Assembly (NCBI GenBank): GCA_040904945.1
Contig: JBBDSM010000181.1
Coordinates: 1-15,736, forward strand
Reading direction: 5' to 3'
Length of the DNA: 15,736 nt
Source of the DNA: JAWLHJ01 sp040904945
Lineage (GTDB): Bacteria; Gemmatimonadota; Gemmatimonadetes; Longimicrobiales; Gaopeijiaceae
Within the stretch, counting starts at the first letter, position 1. Every line of letters begins with the position of its first letter. Of the stretch, positions 1 through 5,974 are shown in pieces. The notes beneath the pieces were generated by a model. That model was given only the letters and a program-made list of their open reading frames with translations. It did not search any database and was not told the origin of the DNA. A program made the translations under genes and the position numbers.

Positions 1-101
1 CCGAGGGCTTCAAGAGCCTGACGGAAGGCGCCACGGTCGAGTTCGACATCGTGGAGGGCCAGAAGGGCCCGGCCGCCGAGAACGTGGTTCAGGTCTCGTA
101 A
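1..101 (+). CDS. Cold-shock protein, 3' end (partial)
   Basis: Only the last 32 codons are present, read from base 3 to the TAA at 99-101. The encoded tail (EGFKSLTEGATVEFDIVEG, then QKGPAAENVV) is the characteristic C-terminal half of the CspA-type OB-fold, including the 'L.EG..VEF.....KGP.A.NV' pattern. Members of this family are about 65-70 aa nucleic-acid-binding proteins that act as RNA chaperones in the cytoplasm. The N-terminal RNP1 and RNP2 motifs lie outside the window, so the paralogue (cspA, cspD and so on) cannot be named. A strong intrinsic terminator follows 26 bases after the stop, so the gene is not co-transcribed with nsrR. Confidence 0.93.
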   Translation, partial: EGFKSLTEGATVEFDIVEGQKGPAAENVVQVS

Positions 102-126
102 GGTCCAGGTACCACGGGTACCTCTG

Positions 127-166
127 CGGGCCGTCCCGGATTCACTCCGGGGCGGCCCGTTTTTTT
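127..166 (+). terminator. Rho-independent terminator of the cold-shock gene
   Basis: A 14-bp GC-rich stem pairs 127-140 with 146-159 (one G-T wobble) around the 5-base loop TTCAC. Seven T residues follow directly at 160-166. It lies just after the cold-shock stop codon and is the only hairpin in the window with a true T-tract. Confidence 0.93.
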
Positions 167-211
167 ATTGTCCAATGGTCCGGCTCAACACTCGGCCGCT
201 CCCCTGTGTCT

Positions 212-240
212 TTATTGTGGTAAGTTACATACCACTTTAA
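212..240. promoter_or_regulatory. Candidate operator/promoter dyad upstream of nsrR
   Basis: This is an AT-rich patch in otherwise GC-rich DNA. It carries a 29-bp imperfect palindrome centred on base 226. GTGGTA (217-222) mirrors TACCAC (230-235), GT (224-225) mirrors AC (227-228), and TTA (212-214) mirrors TAA (238-240), so 11 of 14 base pairs are symmetric. TTTAAT at 236-241 could be a -10 box and TTGTGG at 215-220 a weak -35 box (15-bp spacer), so the dyad would overlap the promoter. Rrf2 regulators bind dyads of about this size and often repress their own operon, so autoregulation by the downstream gene is a natural inference. The sequence does not match the enterobacterial NsrR consensus that I remember. 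Confidence 0.5.
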
Positions 241-267
241 TAGTCACTCGATGGGGTACGGACTCCG

Positions 268-711
268 GTGAGACTCTCGAGGTACACGGACATCGGTCTA
301 CGGGCGCTCATGTACATCGCGGCGCAGGGGCGCAATGTCTCGGCGCGCGAGGTGGCCGAGGCGTTCCACATGTCGCGGGACCACGTGACCAAGAGCATGC
401 AGGGGTTGGTGGCGCTGGGGACCTTGTCTTCGACGCCCGGCCGCTATGGCGGCTTCGAGATGGATGCCGACCCGCGGAGTGTGCGCCTCGGCGATCTCGT
501 CCGGCGGCTCGAGCCCAACCTCGCCATCGCGGAGTGCTTCACGGAGGAGTCCACCTGCCCGCTCACCGACGCGTGTGAGCTCTCGGCGGCGCTCTACGAG
601 GCGCGAGAGGCGTTCTTCAGGTCCCTCGACCGGTACACACTCGCGGATCTGGTGACGGGCACCTACCAGGGGCTCGTGCAGATCGCGACCCGGGAGGCCG
701 CCCATGCGTGA
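268..711 (+). CDS. nsrR: Rrf2-family NO-sensing regulator, NsrR type
   Basis: The 147-aa product is a winged-helix Rrf2 transcription factor (HTH about residues 25-50, wing with GRYGGF near 58-63). Three cysteines, C90, C97 and C103, lie in the region where NsrR and IscR hold their Fe-S cluster. Asp8, in 'YTDIGLRAL', matches the aspartate that completes the [4Fe-4S] cluster in characterised NsrR. The LDRYTLADLV stretch after the cysteines also closely resembles E. coli NsrR as I remember it. NsrR loses DNA binding when its cluster reacts with nitric oxide and so de-represses NO-detoxification genes. The GTG start is fixed by the usual MRLSRYTD N-terminus, although no good Shine-Dalgarno precedes it. 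The 3' end overlaps the haemoglobin gene by 8 bases, which suggests co-translation. IscR or RirA is a less likely identity, given the haemoglobin neighbour and Asp8. Confidence 0.88.
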   Translation: MRLSRYTDIGLRALMYIAAQGRNVSAREVAEAFHMSRDHVTKSMQGLVALGTLSSTPGRYGGFEMDADPRSVRLGDLVRRLEPNLAIAECFTEESTCPLTDACELSAALYEAREAFFRSLDRYTLADLVTGTYQGLVQIATREAAHA

Positions 712-1129
712 GGGACCCATGCGAGATGTTCGCGACCACGTCACCGAGCCGGCTATCCGGGAGATGGTCGAGCGGTTCTACACCCGCGTCCAGGACGACG
801 ATCTGCTCGGTCCCATGTTCGCCCAGCACATGTCCGCGGACTGGCCGGAGCACCTCGACCGTATGGTGGACTTCTGGTCCAGCGTGCTGCTCGCGAAAGG
901 CCGTTTCCGGGGGAACCCACGCGCCAAGCACGACGCCATTCCCGGGCTCACCGCGGACCACTTCGACCGGTGGCTCGAGTTGTTCGAGGAGGAAGTCATG
1001 CATCTCTTTCCGGAGCATGTGGGACGGGACATCCTCGGCCGCGCCCGCAGGATGCGCGTCGTGCTCGATCGGACTTCCAACGAAGCTTACGACCCAACCG
1101 TGATTTCAACGAATAGGACGACACGATGA
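704..1129 (+). CDS. Group III truncated haemoglobin
   Basis: The 141-aa product is a 2-on-2 truncated haemoglobin of group III. Recognisable features are RFY with Tyr26 (B10), FWSSVLL at 57-63, probable distal His50 (E7), proximal His76 in PRAKHD, and Trp90 in FDRWLELFEEE (the G8 Trp of this group). Group III globins such as Campylobacter Ctb bind O2 and NO and are linked to protection from nitrosative stress. The ATG at 704 is chosen because GGAGG lies 6 bases upstream. The alternative ATG at 719 has only a poorly spaced GAGGGA. The gene overlaps the end of nsrR by 8 bases and its TGA overlaps the ATG of the next gene (ATGA at 1126-1129), so the three genes very probably form one operon. The C-terminal 15 or so residues after the globin helices look disordered. 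Confidence 0.9.
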   Translation: MREGPMRDVRDHVTEPAIREMVERFYTRVQDDDLLGPMFAQHMSADWPEHLDRMVDFWSSVLLAKGRFRGNPRAKHDAIPGLTADHFDRWLELFEEEVMHLFPEHVGRDILGRARRMRVVLDRTSNEAYDPTVISTNRTTR

Positions 1130-2475
1130 TGAAGATTTCGTTGCGCGTGCCCGGGATCGCCCTCGCCGCGCTGGCGCTCTCGACGAATGTGGCGCTCGCG
1201 CAGAGCGGACCCGGGTCCGCCCCGGTGCTCGACTCGGCCGGCTCGCCCCTGGATCCCATCGCGGCACTCCAGCGTGAGATCGACGCCGGTGAGACCGTGC
1301 TCCAGTACGAGGAGCAGCACGGCTATCTGCTCAGCGTCCTCGAGGCGCTCGACATCCCTGTCTCCTCGCAGGGGCTCATCTTCTCCCGTACGAGCCTCCA
1401 GACGAATCTGATCACGCCGTGGACGCCGCGCGCCGTCTACTACAACGACGACGTCTACATCGGTTGGGTCCAGGACAGCCCGATCCTCGAGATCGCGTCC
1501 ATCGATCCCGACGACGGGGGCGTCTTCTACACGCTCGAACAGAAGCCCGAAGGGGAGGTTCGCTTCACGGAGGAGGGCACCACCTGCCTCATGTGCCATG
1601 AGTCCCGCTCGGTCACAGAGGGGATCCCCGGCGTCATGGTTCGTTCGGTGGTGGTGGACCGTTTCGGCTATCCCATTGCCCCGCTGCACGAGGGATCCAC
1701 GAGCGACCGCACGGACTTCGATCGGCGGTTCGCCGGATGGTACGTCACGGGCACGCACGAGGGCGGAGGGCACGCCGGCAACACGTACGCGCCGGTGCTC
1801 AGTCACGAGGTCTCCGACGTGCGCCGCTACCTGTCGGAGTTCGACGTGAACGCCGACGGGAACGTCCTCGACCTGGAGGGCCGGTTCGACGTCGAGCCGT
1901 ATCTGACGGGTCACAGCGACATCGTCAGCTTGATGGTGCTGACCCATCAGACCAAGGTCCACAACCTGATCGTCGTGGCCCATGAAGCCGCGAAGGAAGC
2001 CGTCGGCGGGCAGGCCATGCTCCTCCGCATCGAAGCGGGCGGCATTCCGACGCCCGAGATCCAGTCGGTAGCTCAGGTCCGGATCGACGGGGCCGTGGAG
2101 CGGTTGGTGCGGGCCATGATGTTCGCGCGGGAGGCGCCGCTTCCCGGCACCGTGCGCGGCACGTCGGGCTTCGCCGAGGAGTTCGAGGCGCGCGGACCCT
2201 TCGATGCCGCCGGGCGCTCGCTCCGGGAATTCGACCTTGAGCGGCGGCTCTTCGCCTACCCGATGAGCTTCCTCGTCTACTCCGACGCCTTCGAGCGGCT
2301 TCCGCGGCTGGTGAAGGAGCCGTTCTACCGGCGTGTTGCCGAGATTCTCGACGGTCGGGACCTCACCGGGGAGTTCGATCACCTGACCCCCGAGGACCTC
2401 GGGGCGGTCCGGGAGATCCTGCTCGAGACCAAGCCCGAGTTCGCCGCCTACATGGAAGAGCAAACGGCGCGTTGA
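1126..2475 (+). CDS. Exported monohaem c-type cytochrome-like protein of unknown function
   Basis: The 449-aa product has a clear Sec signal peptide (positive KISLR, hydrophobic core, ALA|Q cleavage after residue 25). A single haem-c attachment motif, CLMCH, spans residues 154-158. Conserved-looking histidine-rich stretches follow: GWYVTGTHEGGGH (204-216), HSDIVSLMVLTHQTKVHN (263-280) and AHEAA. Residues 240-251 (DVNADGNVLDLE) fit the 12-residue EF-hand calcium loop exactly. From memory, similar proteins with 'C..CH...GVPG...RSV...GWYVTG.H' occur in several environmental phyla as hypothetical proteins, but I know no assigned function. ATG at 1126 has AGGA 7 bases upstream and overlaps the haemoglobin stop; ATG at 1129 is equally possible. 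Operon membership behind NsrR and a globin suggests a periplasmic role in NO or nitrogen-oxide chemistry, which is inference. Confidence 0.8.
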   Translation: MMKISLRVPGIALAALALSTNVALAQSGPGSAPVLDSAGSPLDPIAALQREIDAGETVLQYEEQHGYLLSVLEALDIPVSSQGLIFSRTSLQTNLITPWTPRAVYYNDDVYIGWVQDSPILEIASIDPDDGGVFYTLEQKPEGEVRFTEEGTTCLMCHESRSVTEGIPGVMVRSVVVDRFGYPIAPLHEGSTSDRTDFDRRFAGWYVTGTHEGGGHAGNTYAPVLSHEVSDVRRYLSEFDVNADGNVLDLEGRFDVEPYLTGHSDIVSLMVLTHQTKVHNLIVVAHEAAKEAVGGQAMLLRIEAGGIPTPEIQSVAQVRIDGAVERLVRAMMFAREAPLPGTVRGTSGFAEEFEARGPFDAAGRSLREFDLERRLFAYPMSFLVYSDAFERLPRLVKEPFYRRVAEILDGRDLTGEFDHLTPEDLGAVREILLETKPEFAAYMEEQTAR

Positions 2476-2495
2476 GGAGCGCGGAGCCAGGGACC

Positions 2496-2525
2496 GCCGG
2501 GCGGGCGCACACCACGCCGCCCGGC
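2496..2525. terminator. GC hairpin between convergent genes (possible terminator)
   Basis: A perfect 9-bp stem pairs GCCGGGCGG (2496-2504) with CCGCCCGGC (2517-2525), and two more inner pairs are possible. It lies 20 bases after the cytochrome stop and faces the convergent ferritin-like gene. There is no T-tract on either strand, so intrinsic termination is uncertain. Confidence 0.4.
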
Positions 2526-2574
2526 GACTCCACGCGCAGCGAGGAGGTGCGTCAGCTCCTCCCGCCACGGGCTG

Positions 2575-3000
2575 CTAGAGCGGCCAGTCCTTGAGTATCC
2601 GCCCTGTCTCCTCGGCATGGCCGCTTTCGTCGCGAACCATGTCTTCGAGTTGGACAGCAAGCCCCTTGTCACCGTACGCGTCGGCCTGCTCGGCGCGCTC
2701 GGTGTAGTCCGCCAAGGCGCGCTCTTCGGCCTTCAGCACGGCTTGGAGCATCTCACGGTTGGTGCTCGCCTTCGCGACCGGCCTCGGCGTGGTGGTCGGC
2801 TCGCCACCCAACGCCACGATCTTGTTGGCCAGGAACTGCGCATGGCCTTGCTCGTCGGCGACTTCGGCCAGGAAGAACTCGGAGAGCTGCGGGCGGTAGG
2901 GCCCGGTCGCCTTGGCGGCGTACGTCGTGTACTGGATGACCGCGGACAGCTCACCCGCGAGGTCCTCGTTCAGCTTGTCGATCAGGGCTTTCTTATCCAT
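2575..3000 (-). CDS. Bacterioferritin-like diiron protein, short, lacking haem ligand
   Basis: The 141-aa product is a four-helix ferritin-like protein. The residues expected for a diiron ferroxidase site fall almost at the bacterioferritin positions: E17 (GELSAVIQY), E50 and H53 (ADEQGH), E92 or E93 (AEERALADY), E125 and H128 (DESGH). The methionine that binds inter-subunit haem in Bfr, normally between the second-site Glu and His, is Gln51 here, and the protein is about 15 residues shorter than Bfr. It is therefore probably a non-haem relative that oxidises and stores iron or consumes peroxide. The ATG at 3000 is preceded by AAAGGAG with ideal 6-base spacing. It lies 91 bases downstream of cysM on the same strand, with a hairpin between, so co-transcription is uncertain. 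A Dps-like role is an alternative. Confidence 0.85.
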   Translation of the reverse strand: MDKKALIDKLNEDLAGELSAVIQYTTYAAKATGPYRPQLSEFFLAEVADEQGHAQFLANKIVALGGEPTTTPRPVAKASTNREMLQAVLKAEERALADYTERAEQADAYGDKGLAVQLEDMVRDESGHAEETGRILKDWPL

Positions 3001-3061
3001 GGATCGCTCCTTTCAGTGAATCGATGTCCCGCGTCGCCCTCATGACGGCGCGTTCGTTGGG

Positions 3062-3086
3062 CCCGTCCGGCTCGACGCCGGACGGG
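3062..3086 (-). terminator. Hairpin after cysM (possible terminator)
   Basis: A perfect 9-bp stem pairs CCCGTCCGG (3062-3070) with CCGGACGGG (3078-3086) around a 7-base loop. It begins 5 bases after the cysM stop codon, in the direction of its transcription. No T-rich tract follows on the minus strand, so it may only attenuate transcription or protect the 3' end. Confidence 0.45.
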
Positions 3087-3091
3087 ACGGG

Positions 3092-4051
3092 TCATTCAGT
3101 CGGCTCGGAGTCTCCGTCCCCCTCGCCGAACAGGTCCGTCGTGAGATAGCGCGAGGCCGAGTCCGGTGCGATACACACGACGCGGTGCCCCGGCCCGAGC
3201 TCCCGGGCGACCTCGAGGGCCGCCCAGACGATGGCGCCGCTGCTCATCCCGACGAACAGCCCCTCCTCCCTGGCCAGACGGCGTGCGACCGGAAACGAGT
3301 CCTCCTCCCATGCTTTTTGAACCCGGTCGATCACGCTCCGGTCCAGATTCGACGGGATGAACCCCGGGCCCATCCCCTGGAATCGGTGCTGCCCGCGCTC
3401 CTCGCCGGAAAGGACTGCGCTTCGGGCGGGCTCGACCGCGACCACGAGGACGTCGTCGAGACGTTCCTTCAGGAAACGGCCTACTCCAGAGATAGTACCC
3501 CCGGTGCCGCTTCCATACACGAACGCGTCGATCCGGCCGTCCATCTGCGCCCACAGCTCGGGCGCGGTTCCTTCGTAGTGGGCCCGGGGGTTGGCGGGAT
3601 TCTCGAACTGGTTGGGGAGGAAGGCTCCAGTCTCGTCGCGGATACGCTCAGCCACCTCGATGGCCTCGAGCATGCGCCGCTCGGGATCGGTGAGCACGAG
3701 CTTGGCGCCGTACGCGATGAGCGTCTGCTTCCGCTCCATGCTCATGGTCGACGGCAGGCAGAGCGTCAGATGGTACCCCCGGGCGGCCGCCACCTGAGCC
3801 AGCCCGATACCGGTGTTTCCCGACGTCGGCTCGACGATCCGGCCGCCCGGCTTCAGGAGCCCGCGCTCCTCGGCGTCCACGATCATCCCGAGCGCCGGTC
3901 GATCCTTGATGGATCCGCCGGGGTTCATCCCCTCGACCTTGACCCAGACTTCCGCGTGCTCCGGACCGACCAGGCGCTGCAGCCGGACCATCGGCGTCTG
4001 GCCGATGAACCGGTCGATGGTCGTCCCGGAGGGTTCGCGCGGTTGGTCCAT
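3092..4051 (-). CDS. cysM: Cysteine synthase (O-acetylserine sulfhydrylase), CysM-like
   Basis: The 319-aa product is a PLP-dependent beta-substituting enzyme that makes L-cysteine from O-acetylserine (or a related acceptor) and a sulfur donor in the cytoplasm. Visible motifs are the PLP lysine K49 in GGSIKDRPA, the substrate loop PTSGNTGIGLA, the phosphate-binding SGTGGTISG, and SSGAIVWAAL near the C-terminus. 'TPMVRLQRL...EVWVKVEG.NPGGSIKDRPAL' resembles CysM more than CysK, although CysK and bacterial CBS-type enzymes share these motifs. The ATG at 4051 is chosen because AGGAG lies 5 bases upstream. An in-frame ATG at 4093 has no ribosome-binding site and would add an unrelated Arg-rich tail. 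The gene diverges from a cyclophilin lipoprotein gene. Confidence 0.92.
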   Translation of the reverse strand: MDQPREPSGTTIDRFIGQTPMVRLQRLVGPEHAEVWVKVEGMNPGGSIKDRPALGMIVDAEERGLLKPGGRIVEPTSGNTGIGLAQVAAARGYHLTLCLPSTMSMERKQTLIAYGAKLVLTDPERRMLEAIEVAERIRDETGAFLPNQFENPANPRAHYEGTAPELWAQMDGRIDAFVYGSGTGGTISGVGRFLKERLDDVLVVAVEPARSAVLSGEERGQHRFQGMGPGFIPSNLDRSVIDRVQKAWEEDSFPVARRLAREEGLFVGMSSGAIVWAALEVARELGPGHRVVCIAPDSASRYLTTDLFGEGDGDSEPTE

Positions 4052-4149
4052 CGTCTCTCCTGGGTGCCGCGCGCTACGTGGCCGCGCTATCATGGGTCGA
4101 GTCGAAGCTCGAGGAAGTTCGGTGTCCTACAGTCCGGAGCCCCTTTAAC

Positions 4150-4806
4150 GTGACACGCTCGTCAACCGTTCCCAAGGCCACCGCGTGGCTCCTGGCCGGA
4201 ATCGTGCTCGCCGCGGGATGCGGCGGAGAAGCGCCCGGCGGCGCCATGACCAGCACGGATCAGGCGCCGGACTCCTTCGACCTCGCGCTCCTTACGAGCG
4301 GTGGGGAGATCGTGACGCGTTTCCACAGGGCCTGGTCTCCGTTGGCGGTCGACCGGGTCTGGGAGCTGGTGGGGAACGGATTCTACGAGGGTGCCCGCTT
4401 CTATCGGGTGAACGACCAGTACGTGCAGTTCGGCTACAGCGGCCGTCCGGAGCTCGACACCCTCTGGTACGGGCGCAGGCTCCCCGACGAGCCGGTGCGC
4501 GCGTCGAACCTGCGCGGGGCGGTCTCCTTCGGACGCGCCGGCCCGGAGTCACGCAACTTCGTGCTCTTCCTGAACCTCGTCGACAACACCTTCCTCGACA
4601 GCTGGAGCGGGGATGGGGTGGCGGGCTTCCCGCCGATCGGCCGCGTGGTGGCGGGGCTCGACGTGGCCGAAGGGTTCAACGCGGAGTATGGTGACGCGAT
4701 CGTACTCATGGAGGACTCGATCCTCGCGTCCGGAAATGATTTCCTGGATCGCCGGTATCCCGGACTCGATTCGATCGTGCGGATCGAGATCCGGAACGCC
4801 TGGTAG
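4150..4806 (+). CDS. Cyclophilin-type peptidyl-prolyl isomerase lipoprotein, divergent copy
   Basis: The 218-aa product has an N-terminal lipoprotein signal (KATAWLLAGIVLAAGC, lipid-carrying Cys24), which places it on the periplasmic side of a membrane. A cyclophilin domain follows: RFYRVNDQYVQFGY, NLRGAVSFGR, FVLFLNLVDN and GFPPIGRVVAGLDVAE. Cyclophilins catalyse cis/trans isomerisation of Xaa-Pro bonds. The arginine equivalent to human CypA Arg55 is kept (FYR), but the Gln63 position is Phe and Phe60 is Tyr, so activity may be low or altered. The GTG at 4150 is preferred over an upstream in-frame GTG at 4078 because it places the lipoprotein signal at the N-terminus. The ribosome-binding site is poor. 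It lies 11 bases before the TraR/DksA gene, probably in one operon, and is paralogous to the gene at 5204-5863. Confidence 0.85.
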   Translation: MTRSSTVPKATAWLLAGIVLAAGCGGEAPGGAMTSTDQAPDSFDLALLTSGGEIVTRFHRAWSPLAVDRVWELVGNGFYEGARFYRVNDQYVQFGYSGRPELDTLWYGRRLPDEPVRASNLRGAVSFGRAGPESRNFVLFLNLVDNTFLDSWSGDGVAGFPPIGRVVAGLDVAEGFNAEYGDAIVLMEDSILASGNDFLDRRYPGLDSIVRIEIRNAW

Positions 4807-4817
4807 AGGATCGGCTC

Positions 4818-5171
4818 ATGGCACAGACATCTGGACACCTCACGCCCGAGCAGCTCGATGCCCTACGCGCGGAGCTCGACCGCGAGCTCGCGCGCCTCGA
4901 GCGTAGCATGGTCGTGACCGACGAGGCGCTTCGTCCTGTCCAGCTCGATCAGACTGCGGTGGGGCGGCTATCCCGTATCGACTCGCTGCAGAACCAGGGG
5001 CTCACGAAGAACCTCCGCGAGCGGGAGCAGGCGAAGCTGGGGATGCTGGTCGAGGCGCTGAAGCGCATGGAGGCCGGCACCTATGGTGTTTGCACACGGT
5101 GCGGCGGCGAGATCGCGTTCGAGCGGCTCTTCGTCATGCCCGAGGCGCCCGCCTGCACGAGGTGTCCCTGA
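4818..5171 (+). CDS. TraR/DksA-family C4 zinc-finger protein
   Basis: The 117-aa product has an N-terminal helical, coiled-coil-forming half (residues 10-90) and a C-terminal four-cysteine zinc finger with Cys92, Cys95, Cys113 and Cys116 (CTRC...CTRC). The segment QLDQTAVGRLSRIDSLQ (42-58) is typical of the short TraR/DksA relatives rather than full-length E. coli DksA, and it ends only one residue after the last cysteine. DksA binds the secondary channel of RNA polymerase and modulates promoters together with ppGpp. Whether this short form does so is unknown; it carries an acidic residue at the likely tip (Asp44). The start is supported by AGAGGA 7 bases upstream. It is probably translated from the same transcript as the upstream cyclophilin gene. 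Confidence 0.9.
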   Translation: MAQTSGHLTPEQLDALRAELDRELARLERSMVVTDEALRPVQLDQTAVGRLSRIDSLQNQGLTKNLREREQAKLGMLVEALKRMEAGTYGVCTRCGGEIAFERLFVMPEAPACTRCP

Positions 5172-5203
5172 GCGGTCGGTAGGGCCGATGGCGGGCGGGC
5201 AGG

Positions 5204-5863
5204 TCAGGGCTCGACGCGCGCGCGCTCGATGCGGGTCAGCTCCGGAAACTCCGCGTCCAGATAGGCGTTGCCGCGCGCCTCGACCATCGCCTGATACGGC
5301 CCCTCGCCGCGCGGCGGACCGTCGCCGTACGCCGCATGGAATCGTTCCACGACGTCCATCCCCTCGACGACCTCGCCGATGGGCGAGAAGCCGGCATCGT
5401 CGAGTTGCGGGTTGTCGCGGAGGTTGATGAAGATCTCCGTCGTCCGGGAGTGCCGCCCGCCCTTGGCGAAGGTCACCCGCCCCCGCGTGTTCGAGTGCGT
5501 GACCGGATCGTCGACCAGGTATTCGGTCTTCCAAGCCTGGGTCACGTACGGGTCGGCGTTCAGGCCGAACTGGGCGACGAAGCCGTCGACGACCCGGTAG
5601 ATCCGCGAGTCGTCGAAGAACCCTGCGCCCGCCAGGTTGTAGAACCTGTCGACACCCAGCGGTGCCCACTCGCGGTTGGCCTCCAGCACGAAGTCGCCCT
5701 CACTGGTCTCGAACCGAACACGGAACGTGGAGGGTGCCGTCGCCGTGAAGCGGTCGGGCCGTAGCAGCGGGTTCGGCGCGGCTCTTGCAGCCGTATCGTC
5801 CTGGGACGAGCATGCGGCGGCCAGCGAAAGCAGCAGGAGCACGAAGGCGCGGGCGGGCTGCAT
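5204..5863 (-). CDS. Cyclophilin-type peptidyl-prolyl isomerase lipoprotein
   Basis: The 219-aa product has a lipoprotein signal (RAFVLLLLSLAAAC, lipid-carrying Cys18). The cyclophilin domain includes SRIYRVVDGFVAQFG, SNTRGRVTFAKGG, TEIFINLRDN and FSPIGEVVEGMDVVE. The key CypA positions Arg55, Phe60 and Gln63 are all kept (R...GFVAQ), so this copy is likely active in folding of exported proteins. The C-terminal 'GN.YLD.EFPEL..I' extension is shared with the copy at 4150-4806, which marks the two as paralogues. The start at 5863 puts the lipoprotein signal at the N-terminus, with GGAAG 8 bases upstream. Longer in-frame starts (for example 5947) would bury the signal. The gene converges on the TraR/DksA gene with a 32-base gap and diverges from the hydrolase-like gene. 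Confidence 0.9.
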   Translation of the reverse strand: MQPARAFVLLLLSLAAACSSQDDTAARAAPNPLLRPDRFTATAPSTFRVRFETSEGDFVLEANREWAPLGVDRFYNLAGAGFFDDSRIYRVVDGFVAQFGLNADPYVTQAWKTEYLVDDPVTHSNTRGRVTFAKGGRHSRTTEIFINLRDNPQLDDAGFSPIGEVVEGMDVVERFHAAYGDGPPRGEGPYQAMVEARGNAYLDAEFPELTRIERARVEP

Positions 5864-5917
5864 GATGGACACTTCCGGCTCCGGGAGCGAGGGTTCGGTG
5901 GACGTGTTCGTAGCTAT

Positions 5918-5974
5918 GGAGGAAACAAGATGACCAGGGTCGGACATCGGCGCACCACGGGGGCGGCATCGTGA
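5918..5974 (+). other. Strong RBS and 14-codon ORF overlapping the hydrolase start: leader peptide or lost-base frameshift
   Basis: GGAGG at 5918-5922 stands 7 bases before ATG 5930, the best ribosome-binding site in this area. That ATG opens a 14-codon frame (MTRVGHRRTTGAAS) ending at TGA 5972-5974, which overlaps the GTG at 5971 of the next gene (GTGA). Adding one base to the G5 run at 5959-5963 would fuse the frames into MTRVGHRRTTGGG followed by IVTGWAVIAVLAPLA, an ideal signal peptide with a basic n-region. Either this is translational coupling through a leader ORF, or a G was lost by sequencing error, mutation or slippage. Confidence 0.6.

Noticed and set aside
251..271. Six-codon ORF (MGYGLR) overlapping the nsrR GTG start
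   Set aside because: It overlaps in a GTGA arrangement like the ORF at 5930, but has no ribosome-binding site, so chance is the simpler explanation.
121..2475. Idea that the first operon is part of a mobile or defence island
   Set aside because: No integrase, transposase, repeats, tRNA edge or composition change is visible, and the flanks are housekeeping-type genes.
1087..2568. 493-aa open frame on the - strand opposite the cytochrome-like gene
   Set aside because: Low-complexity Arg/Gly/Val-rich antisense shadow; the + strand has a signal peptide, CXXCH motif and a coupled start.
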